This document shows positions 1 through 8,812 of a stretch of 64,000 bases of DNA, piece after piece (within the stretch, counting starts at the first letter, position 1; each line of letters opens with the position of its first letter). The notes beneath the pieces are model-generated. The model ran no database searches. It was not told where the DNA came from and was given only the letters and a program-made list of their open reading frames with translations. The DNA is from Cytobacillus citreus (GTDB lineage: Bacteria; Bacillota; Bacilli; Bacillales; Cytobacillaceae). The stretch lies in the NCBI RefSeq assembly GCF_018343665.1, contig NZ_JAGYPM010000001.1, positions 1,149,619 through 1,213,618 of the forward strand. The letters run 5' to 3'. A program made the position numbers and the translations under genes.

Positions 1-8
1 CTTTTTGG

Positions 9-37
9 AACCCTAGGACAAGCCTAGGGTTTTCTTT
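9..37 (+). terminator. Intrinsic terminator of an upstream gene
   Basis: A 9-bp perfect stem (AACCCTAGG at 9-17, CCTAGGGTT at 23-31) with a 5-nt loop runs into a T-rich tail. It presumably ends a plus-strand gene lying outside the window. Confidence 0.8.
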
Positions 38-50
38 ACTATAAAACAAA

Positions 51-120
51 AATAAAGTCAATTAAATTGACTTTATTAAAATTCTAATGTAATATGCATA
101 ATGTGGTCAATAAAGTTGAC
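51..120 (+). promoter_or_regulatory. azoR promoter flanked by two matching operators
   Basis: A sigma-A type promoter is visible: TTGACT at 67-72, 17 bp spacer, TAATAT at 90-95. A perfect 13-bp inverted repeat with 1-bp centre (51-77) overlaps the -35 box. A second site at 106-120, just after the expected start point, has the same core GTCAA-N5-TTGAC. The shared core suggests one dimeric repressor binding both sides of the promoter. In B. subtilis, azoreductases are controlled by thiol/quinone-sensing MarR or DUF24 repressors (MhqR, YodB). This core is not an obvious match to either box as I recall them, so the regulator is unassigned. Confidence 0.6.
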
Positions 121-207
121 TATATTTTTTTGTTTTAAAAATGGGATACCCCTTTTTAATGAGTAAATATATAACACCATAAGAGCGAGCAACAGGAGGA
201 ATAGAGA

Positions 208-834
208 ATGACAACAGTTTTATTTGTAAAAGCAAACAACCGCCCAGCAGACCAAGCGGTTAGTGTGCAATTATATGATGCTTTTCTAGCAAGCTATAAA
301 GAATCACATCCAAATGATACAGTGGTAGAGCTTGATTTATACAATGAAGAATTGCCATATGTAGGAGTAGATATGATTAACGGTACTTTTAAGGCTGGTA
401 GAGGACTCGATTTAACAGAAAAGGAAGCAAAAGCAGTAGCTGTTGCTGATAAATATTTAGATCAATTCCTTGTAGCTGATAAAGTTGTATTTGGTTTCCC
501 GTTATGGAACTTAACAATCCCAGCTGTATTACACACATATATTGATTATTTAAACCGCGCAGGCAAAACATTTAAATATACGCCGGAAGGTCCAGTAGGT
601 CTTATCGGAAATAAGAAAATTGCATTATTAAATGCAAGTGGCGGTGTATATTCTAAAGGACCAGCAGCTGAAGTAGAAATGGCTGTTAAATATGTAGCTA
701 GTATGATGGGCTTCTTCGGTGTAAAAGATTTAGAGAAAGTAGTAATTGAAGGTCACAACCAATTCCCGGATAAAGCAGAAGAAATTATTACCGTAGGCCT
801 TGAAAAGGCTGTTAAAGTAGCAAGTACATTCTAA
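208..834 (+). CDS. azoR: FMN-dependent NADH-azoreductase
   Basis: A 208-residue flavodoxin-fold protein of the AzoR/AcpD family, cytosolic, which reduces azo compounds and quinones by two-electron transfer from NADH using FMN. Family hallmarks are the N-terminal phosphate-binding strand-loop (TTVLFVKANNRP), the FGFPLWNLTIPAVLHTYIDYL stretch around residues 95-115, and the NASGGVYS flavin loop near 145. Length matches the family. An AGGAGGA ribosome binding site lies about 8 nt before the ATG. The gene is monocistronic, ended by a hairpin at 930-964. The two-operator promoter suggests induction by electrophile or quinone stress (inference). Confidence 0.92.
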   Translation: MTTVLFVKANNRPADQAVSVQLYDAFLASYKESHPNDTVVELDLYNEELPYVGVDMINGTFKAGRGLDLTEKEAKAVAVADKYLDQFLVADKVVFGFPLWNLTIPAVLHTYIDYLNRAGKTFKYTPEGPVGLIGNKKIALLNASGGVYSKGPAAEVEMAVKYVASMMGFFGVKDLEKVVIEGHNQFPDKAEEIITVGLEKAVKVASTF

Positions 835-929
835 TTAACTAAACACTTGTCACTCAATATGGCAGTACCAACACTTCTTTTTGTACGTAAAAGTAAGTAT
901 TGCGAACGAGATTTAGGATACTTTTTTCT

Positions 930-964
930 AAAAGGGGTACCACCACGGAGGTACCCCTTTTACT
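930..964 (+). terminator. azoR terminator
   Basis: An 11-bp stem (AAAGGGGTACC at 931-941, GGTACCCCTTT at 950-960) followed by a short T-rich run, about 100 bp after the azoR stop. Confidence 0.75.
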
Positions 965-1069
965 TAAATACGAAAAATTTTTTCTTTAGGTTTCAATTTC
1001 TTGATGCCTGTTTTCATCCTATAAAAAATCCTCATATGATTATAATAGGAGGAACAAATTAATACAACC

Positions 1070-1100
1070 TTTATTCATTTGATACTATCAAATGAATAAA
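1070..1100. repeat. Perfect 15-bp palindrome between azoR and pdxT
   Basis: TTTATTCATTTGATA at 1070-1084 and its exact complement at 1086-1100 are separated by one base. It lies just past the 3' end of pdxT on the minus strand. With a one-base centre and no U-run it looks more like a protein-binding palindrome than a classical terminator, but it could still help end pdxT transcription. Confidence 0.5.
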
Positions 1101-1137
1101 AACTAAAATCAGAAATGTGACATTGCTGTAATTTAGA

Positions 1138-1737
1138 TTATACAGCTATCTGTTTATAATCTTCAATCATTTGGACGAATAACTTCAGGAACCGGGTATC
1201 AGCAGTCAATTCTGGATGAAAGGCACATACGAGAATATGATCCTGTTTTGCGGCAACAATCTTCTCTTCAAACTTTGCTAGTACCTCAACATTTTCTCCA
1301 GCTTTGTCAATATAAGGCGCACGAATAAAAACAGCTGTTATTGGTTTCTCGATCCCGTAGATATCAAGCTCGGCTTCAAAGCTATCACGCTGGCGACCAA
1401 ATCCATTTCGCTTTACAGTAATATCAATGATATTAAGATGGGAATCCTCTGACCCAACTAGCTTATTAGCTGCTAACACCATGCCTGCACATGTACCGAA
1501 AATAGGTTTCTTGTTGTCGGAAAATTGTTTTAACGGCTCGAGAAAACCATATTGGTCTATGAGCTTTCTCATCGCAGTACTTTCTCCACCTGGTAAAATT
1601 AACCCGTCGATTTGTTCCAACTGTTCTGGTTTTTTAACAACGATTCCATGTAAGCCTATAGACTCTATTTGTTTTATGTGTTCTTCAACTGCACCTTGCA
1701 GTCCTAAAACTCCGATAGTAGTGATTTTACCAGCCAC
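1138..1737 (-). CDS. pdxT: Pyridoxal 5'-phosphate synthase glutaminase subunit
   Basis: Class I glutamine amidotransferase (199 aa) that hydrolyses glutamine and channels ammonia to PdxS for de novo PLP synthesis. Visible motifs: [11 protein letters not shown] at the N terminus, the PGGEST oxyanion strand near residue 50, nucleophile Cys in GTCAGM near 83, and the catalytic His-Glu in AFHPEL. I place the start at GTG 1737: an AAAGGA site lies 9 nt upstream, and the protein then begins as PdxT normally does. A longer in-frame ATG at 1779 would only add residues encoded inside pdxS. The gene overlaps the pdxS stop by 11 bp, indicating translational coupling. Confidence 0.95.
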   Translation of the reverse strand: MAGKITTIGVLGLQGAVEEHIKQIESIGLHGIVVKKPEQLEQIDGLILPGGESTAMRKLIDQYGFLEPLKQFSDNKKPIFGTCAGMVLAANKLVGSEDSHLNIIDITVKRNGFGRQRDSFEAELDIYGIEKPITAVFIRAPYIDKAGENVEVLAKFEEKIVAAKQDHILVCAFHPELTADTRFLKLFVQMIEDYKQIAV

Positions 1738-2614
1738 GGTCCTGCATCCTTTCTGCAGCAGCCAGTTTCGAAATTTCAATCCCTTTCATCGGATTACCCA
1801 ATTCTTTGGATAGCTTCCCAATTAAATCATAATCATTAAAATACGTTGTAGCTTGTACAATCGCGCTTGCAAATTTTTCAGGGTTCTCAGATTTAAAAAT
1901 ACCAGATCCTACGAATACTCCATCTGCACCTAGTTCCATCATAAGAGCAGCATCCGCTGGTGTAGCAACTCCACCTGCCGCAAAGTTAACGACTGGAAGT
2001 TTTCCTTCTTTCTTAATTTGTTTTAATACTTCATAAGGGGCTCCAAGAATTTTGGCCTCTGTCATGATCTCATCATCACTCATAAGTGTTACTTTACGCA
2101 CCTGTGCTTGAACCTTGCGCATATGGCGGACAGCCTCTACAATGTTTCCTGTGCCCGGTTCACCTTTCGTACGAAGCATTGCAGCCCCTTCCCCAATACG
2201 CCGAGCTGCTTCACCTAGATCACGGCAGCCGCAAACAAATGGAACAGTAAAATCACTTTTTAATAAATGAAACTCTTCATCTGCAGGAGTCAGCACTTCA
2301 CTCTCATCAATATAATCTACTCCCATAGCCTCTAAAACTCGCGCTTCAACAATATGACCAATACGTGCTTTTGCCATAACTGGAATGGATACTGCGTTTA
2401 ATACTTCTTCAACAATTCGCGGATCTGCCATTCTTGCTACTCCGCCTGCAGCACGGATATCGGATGGTACTCTTTCTAATGCCATAACGGCAACAGCACC
2501 TGCTGCCTCTGCGATTTTTGCTTGCTCTGCATTAATGACATCCATAATGACGCCGCCCTTTTGCATATGCGCCATTCCTCTTTTAACAGTTTCAGTACCT
2601 AATATTTTTTCCAT
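1727..2614 (-). CDS. pdxS: Pyridoxal 5'-phosphate synthase lyase subunit
   Basis: The 295-residue (beta/alpha)8 synthase subunit builds PLP from ribose 5-phosphate, glyceraldehyde 3-phosphate and PdxT-derived ammonia; the complex is normally a 12+12 assembly. It is nearly identical in pattern to B. subtilis Pdx[18 protein letters not shown] at the start, the substrate-binding lysine in [10 protein letters not shown] (about residue 82), CGCRDLGEA, and the C-terminal MQDRGW. The ATG at 2614 is preferred over GTG at 2623 because GGAG sits 8 nt before it. First gene of the pdxST operon, divergent from pdxR. Confidence 0.96.
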   Translation of the reverse strand: MEKILGTETVKRGMAHMQKGGVIMDVINAEQAKIAEAAGAVAVMALERVPSDIRAAGGVARMADPRIVEEVLNAVSIPVMAKARIGHIVEARVLEAMGVDYIDESEVLTPADEEFHLLKSDFTVPFVCGCRDLGEAARRIGEGAAMLRTKGEPGTGNIVEAVRHMRKVQAQVRKVTLMSDDEIMTEAKILGAPYEVLKQIKKEGKLPVVNFAAGGVATPADAALMMELGADGVFVGSGIFKSENPEKFASAIVQATTYFNDYDLIGKLSKELGNPMKGIEISKLAAAERMQDRGW

Positions 2615-2693
2615 GTTATCCACTCCATTTCTTTTTACTTATTGTAAATTTCTAATATACTATTTAATATAAAAATTAAGTGACTGTAATAAA

Positions 2694-2727
2694 AGGGTCA
2701 GTTTTTTATAAAACAATAGGGTCAGTT
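2694..2727 (+). promoter_or_regulatory. Direct repeats in the pdxST-pdxR intergenic region, probable PdxR sites
   Basis: The 10-bp sequence AGGGTCAGTT occurs twice in the same orientation at 2694-2703 and 2718-2727, 24 bp apart. MocR/PdxR regulators are known to bind direct repeats between their gene and the divergent pdx genes. Binding here would explain PLP feedback on pdxST. Confidence 0.6.
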
Positions 2728-2740
2728 CAAGGAGATTACT

Positions 2741-4138
2741 ATGGATATGTTATCGTGTCATCTAAATCGTTCAATTGATATACCTTTATATGAACAATTA
2801 TATTTATTTATTAAGAAAGAAATTACTGAAGGTCGCATAGAATATGGTTCAAAACTTCCCTCAAAGCGTAAATTAGCGGAGTTTCTCAAAATTAGTCAAA
2901 ATACAGTTGAAACTGCCTACGATCAATTGACAGCTGAAGGCTATGTTGAGGTATTGCCGCGAAAAGGCTATTATGTGATGGCTCATGAGGATTTAGCCTA
3001 TGTCCAAACGTTTAAACCGATTCTGGACATTAGTAATGAAAATAGTACGGAATATAAATATCATTTTCATCCAAGCTGGATCGATACAGCAAATTTCCCA
3101 TTTGATAAATGGAGAAAATTTGCTAAAGATACAATAGATAAGCAGCATCATTCCCTGCTATTACTTGGAGAGTCACAAGGAGAATTTGAGCTTCGCCGGG
3201 AGATCGCCCATTATTTATACCATGCCAGAGGTGTGCAATGTTCACCAGAGGAAATTATCATCGGAGCCGGTATTGAAATATTATTACAGCAGCTTGTTCT
3301 CTTATTCGGTGAAAAAACAGTTTATGGTGTTGAAGACCCAGGATACCATTTAATTCTGCGAATTCTCAAAAGCTATCCGAATGAAGTTTTTCCTCTTGAA
3401 GTAGATGATGAAGGAGTAAAAGTAAAGCCTTTAGAAAGCTCAAAAATTAATGTAGTTTATGTAACACCATCACATCACTTTCCATATAAGACAGTACTCT
3501 CTGTCAACCGACGAACAAAGTTATTAAAGTGGTCAGCTGAAGCGGATAATCGATATATTATTGAAGATGATTATGATAGTGAATTTCGATATAGCGGTAA
3601 ATCCATTCCTTCCCTACAAAGTATGGATCATGGTGAAAAAGTCATTTATCTTGGATCCTTCTCAAAATCCTTGATTCCATCGCTTCGAATTAGCTATATG
3701 GTATTGCCAAAACGATTGCTGCAGCTCTACAAGAAAGAGTTAAATTTTTATCATTCCTCCGTTTCGAGAATTGATCAGCATATTTTAACACAGTTTATGA
3801 GAGAGGGAGATTTTGAAAAGCATCTAAACAGAATGCGAAAAGTCTATCGGCGCAAGCTTGATAACATCATTGGACTGTTAAAGCCTTATCATGAAGTGTT
3901 AACTATAATTGGAGAGCATTCTGGTCTTCATATCGTCCTTATCGTAAATAATGGCATGGACGAACAAGAACTCGTCCAAAAAGCGGCCGACGCTAGCATA
4001 AAGGTTTATCCACTCTCCTATTATTCACTGGAGAAAAATTACGAAAATCCTCCCAAAATCATTCTCGGTTTTGCAGGAATTCCAGAGGATGAATTAGAAA
4101 ATGCAATAGAATTATTGTTGAAAATCTGGGGTATTTAG
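2741..4138 (+). CDS. pdxR: MocR/GntR-family PLP-responsive regulator of pdxST
   Basis: A 465-residue MocR-type regulator: an N-terminal GntR winged helix (residues about 10-75, with IPLYEQLYLFIKKEI, KLPSKRKLAEFLKISQNTVETAYDQL and GYVEVLPRKGYYV) fused to a fold-type I aminotransferase domain. The PLP-binding lysine is in LGSFSKSLIPSLRISYMV and the phosphate-binding region is complete. Such proteins sense PLP and control pdxST. The divergent position and the direct repeats just upstream support naming it PdxR. AAGGAG lies 6 nt before the ATG. It belongs to the same family as GabR, but there is no gabTD nearby. Confidence 0.88.
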   Translation: MDMLSCHLNRSIDIPLYEQLYLFIKKEITEGRIEYGSKLPSKRKLAEFLKISQNTVETAYDQLTAEGYVEVLPRKGYYVMAHEDLAYVQTFKPILDISNENSTEYKYHFHPSWIDTANFPFDKWRKFAKDTIDKQHHSLLLLGESQGEFELRREIAHYLYHARGVQCSPEEIIIGAGIEILLQQLVLLFGEKTVYGVEDPGYHLILRILKSYPNEVFPLEVDDEGVKVKPLESSKINVVYVTPSHHFPYKTVLSVNRRTKLLKWSAEADNRYIIEDDYDSEFRYSGKSIPSLQSMDHGEKVIYLGSFSKSLIPSLRISYMVLPKRLLQLYKKELNFYHSSVSRIDQHILTQFMREGDFEKHLNRMRKVYRRKLDNIIGLLKPYHEVLTIIGEHSGLHIVLIVNNGMDEQELVQKAADASIKVYPLSYYSLEKNYENPPKIILGFAGIPEDELENAIELLLKIWGI

Positions 4139-4163
4139 TAATTACTGAACCTCCTAACTTGGG

Positions 4164-4214
4164 TAAAAAACCCCTTTAAATGAACACTTCAGTGAATATT
4201 TATTGGGGTTTTTA
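4164..4214. terminator. Bidirectional terminator between pdxR and the symporter gene
   Basis: AAAAAACCCC near 4165-4174 pairs with GGGGTTTTT at 4205-4213, giving an A-run and T-run on either side so that it can act on both converging genes. Confidence 0.7.
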
Positions 4215-4291
4215 AAGAAAATTAATTCATGACTGCTGAAAAGGTATCCCCTACTTAATCCAACAACTTCCGTATATACCTATGCATCAAC

Positions 4292-5527
4292 TTATACATT
4301 TACGATCTCTGAATCCCCTGTTTTTATCGTATCCTCTGACCTTGAAATAATTACGGCACAAACTGCATCCCCAGTAATATTAATGGATGTTCTGCACATG
4401 TCAATAAGGCGATCGACTCCAAGTACTAATGCAATTGCTTCAACAGGCAGATTGACTGACGTTAACACCATAGAAAGCATGATTATTCCAGCACCAGGAA
4501 CTCCCGCAGTGCCAACACTCGCTAGTGTTGCAGTTAATACAACTGTCAGCAATTGGCTCATACTTAAATTTTGGCCATAAACTTGAGCGATAAAGATTGT
4601 AGCTACCCCCTGCATGATAGCAGTACCATCCATATTAATTGTTGCACCTAATGGTTGTACAAAACTGCTGACTGTTTTAGAGACTCCGAGATTGTTTTGG
4701 GCTGCCTTCATGGAAATTGGTAGTGTTGCACTGCTGCTAGACGTGCTAAATGCAACAACCATTGCAGGAGAAAAACCCTTTAAAAACTTAATTGGATTCA
4801 TTTTTCCTAGGAATGATAAAGCAGAACCGTAAACTATGATAAGATGCAGCAGCAAGACAAAAAGGACAACAAACATATATTTTCCCATTGCGATTACAGC
4901 ATCTAAGCCCTGTCCGCCAATGGCAGTAGCAATTAAAGCAAACGCACCATAAGGAGCAAATTTCATGATTACATTTACTAAATACATTAGTACTTCATTG
5001 GCTTGTTCAACTAAGCGGACTATTCCTTGAACCTTATCACCTAGGCGTGCTAAACCAAATCCGATAAAAATTGAAAAGACAATAATTTGCAGCATTGATT
5101 CTTGAACCATTGCATTGAATGGATTTGTCGGAATAATATTAAGTAATGTCTCAATAACAGGTGGTGCTTCCTTTTCTTCATATTCCGCCCCTTCTAGCTG
5201 AAAATCTCCCGCTCCTGGCTGAAATAGCATTCCTATAGCTAAAGCCAAAATAATGGCGATAGCAGTCGTCACCAGGAAGAATGCAATCGTTTTTCCGCCA
5301 ATTCTTCCGAGCTTTCTTGGGTCACTTATTCCTGCACTTCCTAATATTAATGAAACGATTACAATTGGAACAACAAGCATCTTTATTAAATTTATAAATA
5401 TTTTACCAAGAGGAATTAATACATAATTTGAAGCTGAGTCAAAAAACCCAGGTATTGCTAGGTTAAATAACAAGCCAGCAATAATACCTAAGCTCATTCC
5501 AATCAATATTTTCTTAGTTAACGACAT
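4292..5527 (-). CDS. Dicarboxylate/amino acid:cation symporter (DAACS family)
   Basis: A 411-residue elevator-type transporter of the GltP/GltT/DctA family. The core elements are all visible: the serine-rich hairpin 1 (STSSSSATLPISM), TM7 NMDGTAIMQG, hairpin 2 GTAGVPGAGIIMLSMVL, and TM8 DRLIDMCRTSINITGD. The Asp/Arg/Thr/Asn pattern in TM8 is the one that binds acidic amino acids in the archaeal aspartate transporters, so glutamate or aspartate uptake driven by Na+ or H+ is likely; a C4-dicarboxylate cannot be excluded. AGGAGGAAGG precedes the ATG. Monocistronic. Confidence 0.9.
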   Translation of the reverse strand: MSLTKKILIGMSLGIIAGLLFNLAIPGFFDSASNYVLIPLGKIFINLIKMLVVPIVIVSLILGSAGISDPRKLGRIGGKTIAFFLVTTAIAIILALAIGMLFQPGAGDFQLEGAEYEEKEAPPVIETLLNIIPTNPFNAMVQESMLQIIVFSIFIGFGLARLGDKVQGIVRLVEQANEVLMYLVNVIMKFAPYGAFALIATAIGGQGLDAVIAMGKYMFVVLFVLLLHLIIVYGSALSFLGKMNPIKFLKGFSPAMVVAFSTSSSSATLPISMKAAQNNLGVSKTVSSFVQPLGATINMDGTAIMQGVATIFIAQVYGQNLSMSQLLTVVLTATLASVGTAGVPGAGIIMLSMVLTSVNLPVEAIALVLGVDRLIDMCRTSINITGDAVCAVIISRSEDTIKTGDSEIVNV

Positions 5528-5833
5528 TTCCTTCCTCCTTTTAACAGAATATACAGATTATTATAAATTTTGCATATTTTAAGTTCAATAAGTCTTATGT
5601 AACATATTTCTAAAATAAGACTTAATTCATATAGAAAAAGTATGAGTTTTTTACAACAATGGAAACAAAATACCTGAATGAATTGATTACTATTCTCTTT
5701 TTTCCTTGTATTCAATTCCTATTTACCAAATTTAGGAGAAAAATATTTCTTTCAATCTAAAATTATGCGAAAATAGAATCTAGTCAGATTGCATAAAATG
5801 AAGAAAGAGCATTAACAAGGAGAGGTATTCCAC

Positions 5834-7402
5834 ATGTATTGGTGTAAAGTTGCACGCACAGAAAAGGAATTTACGGAAATAGCAAAACTAAATTACGAAA
5901 CGTTTGTCGAGGAGATTCCACAGCATGAGTCGGATGTGAATGGCATTCGTGTGGACCCTTTTCATTACGAGAATAAATATATTATTGTTCTTAAAGATCA
6001 AGAGCTTGCAGGGATGATTGCCATACGTGATCAACGCCCCTTTTCGTTAGATAAAAAGGTCGGTCCTGTTGAAGAGTTACTTCCAGAAGATGCTTTGAAC
6101 GGTAAGCTATGTGAAATTAGACTACTTGCTGTAAGAAAAGAGCATCGAAATGGACGTGTTTTTTTCATGCTTGTTGGTGCGCTTTCTGATTATGCTTATA
6201 GGAAAGGATACAGTGCCGCAGTTATTTCTGGGACAGTTCGTGAACTAAAGCTATATAAACAAATGGGTTTTGAGACATTTGCAGATCCCGTTGGCTCAGA
6301 CGATGCTCAATTTATCCCAATGGCATTGACAAGGAAGTTGTATGAACAATCCGTTGGAGCCAGGCTTAAACAAAAGAGATACTCCTTTTATCCAGGGCCT
6401 GTACAATTAACAGATGAGATTCAATCTTCCCTTACGAATGGGCCTGTTTCACACCGATCCTATGATTTTACAGTAACAATGGAAAAAGTAAAGGATCGTT
6501 TAAAGGATATGAGTAATGCAAAATATATTCATTTATTGGCTGGCAGCGGAACTTTAGCAAATGAAGCAATGATCGCTCAGCTAAAAAGGCTTTCAGGAAA
6601 AGGATTAATTCTTACAAATGGGACATTTGGAGAACGATTACTTAATCAAGCAAAGAGATGGGGGCTCACATTTGATTGTATGAATCTCGAATGGGGGCAA
6701 CCTTATGATGAGGTTCTGTTATCTAGTAAGCTTGCAGAAGAAACATATGAATGGCTATTAATGGCCCATGGTGAAACATCAACTGGTATGCTAAATAATT
6801 TGGATATGGTGCAAAACCTTTGTAACACACATCAAGTTAAGCTCTGTCTCGATTGTGTGAGCTCATTTGGCTCGCTGCCTTTTTCACTATCCGATGTCTA
6901 TTTAGCAACCGGAGTGAGTGGAAAAGCAATTGGGACAATGAGTGGACTATCGATTGTATTTTCAAACCATGAAATTACCGTAGATCCAACCTTGCCTTCT
7001 TACCTAGATTTAGGCTTGTATGCGAATGGGAAGATTCCCTTTACATACTCATCCCAGTTATTGAACAGCTTTGGTACAGCTTTAAATGCCTATAAGGATA
7101 ATAATCGCTATACTTTATTGAAAAACCGTTTTGAACAACTTCTCAACTCGGAAAGAAATAAAGAATTGTCATTTTTAACACCTTACGGATATCCCATGAT
7201 TGTCACATTAAAGGGTGAAGAAAGCTGTCCAAATATGGCAGAGGATGCAGCACTATCTGGTTTTGATTTACATTATAAAAGTGCCTATTTAGTGGAAAAA
7301 AGCTGGGTGCAGCTATCAATCATTCAACCAGACTTTGAAGCAGCATGGAAAAAGTTTCGTAAGTGGCTTCTAAATTATAAAATATACCAAACAATGGAAT
7401 GA
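5834..7402 (+). CDS. GNAT N-acyltransferase / class V aminotransferase fusion protein
   Basis: A 522-residue two-domain protein. Residues 1 to about 170 form a GNAT fold resembling the FeeM/LuxI-like N-acyl amino acid synthases (an N-terminal LNYETFVEEIP helix, then CEIRLLAVRKEHRNGRVFF and an LKLYKQMGFE end). Residues from about 180 form a fold-type I class V aminotransferase of the alanine-glyoxylate/serine-pyruvate group: YPGPVQLT entry strand, SGTLANEA, HGETSTG, DCVSSFGS carrying the PLP ring-nitrogen Asp, and the probable PLP lysine in VSGKAIGTMSG. The junction is clean, without frameshift. An amino acid made or consumed by one domain might be acylated by the other (inference). AAGGAG precedes the ATG; neighbours give no pathway. 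Confidence 0.8.
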   Translation: MYWCKVARTEKEFTEIAKLNYETFVEEIPQHESDVNGIRVDPFHYENKYIIVLKDQELAGMIAIRDQRPFSLDKKVGPVEELLPEDALNGKLCEIRLLAVRKEHRNGRVFFMLVGALSDYAYRKGYSAAVISGTVRELKLYKQMGFETFADPVGSDDAQFIPMALTRKLYEQSVGARLKQKRYSFYPGPVQLTDEIQSSLTNGPVSHRSYDFTVTMEKVKDRLKDMSNAKYIHLLAGSGTLANEAMIAQLKRLSGKGLILTNGTFGERLLNQAKRWGLTFDCMNLEWGQPYDEVLLSSKLAEETYEWLLMAHGETSTGMLNNLDMVQNLCNTHQVKLCLDCVSSFGSLPFSLSDVYLATGVSGKAIGTMSGLSIVFSNHEITVDPTLPSYLDLGLYANGKIPFTYSSQLLNSFGTALNAYKDNNRYTLLKNRFEQLLNSERNKELSFLTPYGYPMIVTLKGEESCPNMAEDAALSGFDLHYKSAYLVEKSWVQLSIIQPDFEAAWKKFRKWLLNYKIYQTME

Positions 7403-7405
7403 GAT

Positions 7406-7434
7406 GAAGGGATTTCTGTATTGGAAATCCCTTC
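7406..7434 (+). terminator. Hairpin after the GNAT-aminotransferase gene
   Basis: An 11-bp stem (7406-7416 with 7424-7434) starts 3 nt after the stop codon. It lacks a good T-run, so termination may be weak. Confidence 0.45.
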
Positions 7435-7487
7435 AATCTGTTGAAAAACCCTCGCATTATTCGTTGCTGACTGAATTGAAATAAAAG

Positions 7488-8249
7488 TTATTCAAACAAT
7501 TTCATTTCTAAAACAACTGGACAATGGTCACTCCCCATCACGTCGCAATGTATTTGAGCTGAATTTATGGCATCTTTCAGCTTTTCAGATACGATAAAAT
7601 AATCTATCCGCCAGCCAATATTTCGCTCTCTTACCTTTGACATATAGGACCACCACGTATAAGCCCCATCTGCATCAGGATATACATATCTGAAGGAATC
7701 AATGAAGCCCGAATCTAGCAATCTTGTCATCTTCCCCCGTTCCTCCGTGGTAAATCCAGAGTTTCCATCATTTGATTTGGGATTTCTTAAATCAATTTCA
7801 TTATGAGCAACATTAAGATCGCCACAATAAATAACAGACTTCTTTTGGTCTAATTCGTGAAGATATTCAAAAAGCTTGTCCTCCCATTCTAACCGATAAG
7901 ACAGACGTGCCAAGTCACGCTGTGAATTAGGAGTATAGACATTAACAAGATAGAAGCTTTCGAATTCAAGCGTAATGATTCTACCTTCGTCTTCTGATTC
8001 GTTCTCTCCTACCCCATATTTAACTGATAAAGGTTTCTTTTTCGTAAAAACTGCCGTTCCCGAATAGCCCTTCTTTAGAGCATAATTCCAAAATTGATGA
8101 TAGCCTTTCAGCTCCAGTTCAATCTGTCCCTCTTGAAGCTTAGATTCTTGTATACATAAAATATCAGCATCTACCTCATGAAAATAATCTAAAAAGCCTT
8201 TCTTCACGCAAGCTCTTAATCCATTAACATTCCAAGAAACAAATTTCAT
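7488..8249 (-). CDS. exoA: Exodeoxyribonuclease III (AP endonuclease)
   Basis: A 253-residue EEP-fold, Mg2+-dependent nuclease of the ExoIII/ExoA type, which nicks DNA at abasic sites in base-excision repair. Conserved motifs in order: KFVSWNVNGLRA, ILCIQESKL (metal-binding Glu), VNVYTPNS, YCGDLNVAHNEIDL, WRIDYFIVS, and the catalytic GSDHCPV. Length equals B. subtilis ExoA. Single gene with its own ATG and a purine-rich site upstream. Confidence 0.95.
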   Translation of the reverse strand: MKFVSWNVNGLRACVKKGFLDYFHEVDADILCIQESKLQEGQIELELKGYHQFWNYALKKGYSGTAVFTKKKPLSVKYGVGENESEDEGRIITLEFESFYLVNVYTPNSQRDLARLSYRLEWEDKLFEYLHELDQKKSVIYCGDLNVAHNEIDLRNPKSNDGNSGFTTEERGKMTRLLDSGFIDSFRYVYPDADGAYTWWSYMSKVRERNIGWRIDYFIVSEKLKDAINSAQIHCDVMGSDHCPVVLEMKLFE

Positions 8250-8319
8250 GCTGTAAATTCTCCTTTTAAAAATGACGATATTTTAATAGAGTACCATAGA
8301 ACATGTTTTCGTGCACTTA

Positions 8320-8604
8320 CTATATGACAAACATCCTGAGAGCAATTACTAAAAATGGCACAAGCAAAAACATGTAAATATAATATTTAAACTCTACCTT
8401 TTTATCCTTTTGACCTAAAAACTTTGCTAGTGGCCATTCTATTATTCTCATCATAATTAAAATGCAAATAACCAAAATTAATGAGGAGACTTTATCCAAA
8501 CCAAGATAATTGGGAAGAAATAACGCAAAAAAATAGGCAAAACTTACTGCTAGTAATTCTGATCTTCTATGCTTTGTCTTAAACATCCATTCTAAGCTCT
8601 TCAT
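8320..8604 (-). CDS. Small hypothetical membrane protein
   Basis: A 94-residue protein with three predicted membrane segments (residues about 17-32, 38-60 and 72-92), a basic N terminus and a KKVE linker. I do not recognise a family. It is transcribed in the same direction as exoA, about 70 bp upstream of it, so the two could be co-transcribed. A GGGTGG-like site precedes the ATG. No function can be assigned. Confidence 0.6.
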   Translation of the reverse strand: MKSLEWMFKTKHRRSELLAVSFAYFFALFLPNYLGLDKVSSLILVICILIMMRIIEWPLAKFLGQKDKKVEFKYYIYMFLLVPFLVIALRMFVI

Positions 8605-8812
8605 ACGAGACCACCCTTTAAAACGAATCTAATTTCATGTAAAATTCGACATCTTTCTCCTACATTATGACATCAATAAATGGAAAAAGTAAACAAGTCG
8701 ATAATTGAATCTTTCAAAAACACTTACAATTTATTTTCTCCTATTCAAACAAACACTATTTTAGAGTTTTCACAAACCTTCATGTATAGTTTTATAAAAA
8801 GGAGGTTACCGA

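Noticed and set aside
847-1062. 71-codon plus-strand ORF after azoR
   Set aside because: It runs across the azoR terminator hairpin, has no ribosome binding site and a non-protein-like composition.
5518-5715. 65-codon minus-strand ORF upstream of the symporter
   Set aside because: Overlaps the symporter start, no ribosome binding site, low-complexity AT-rich translation.
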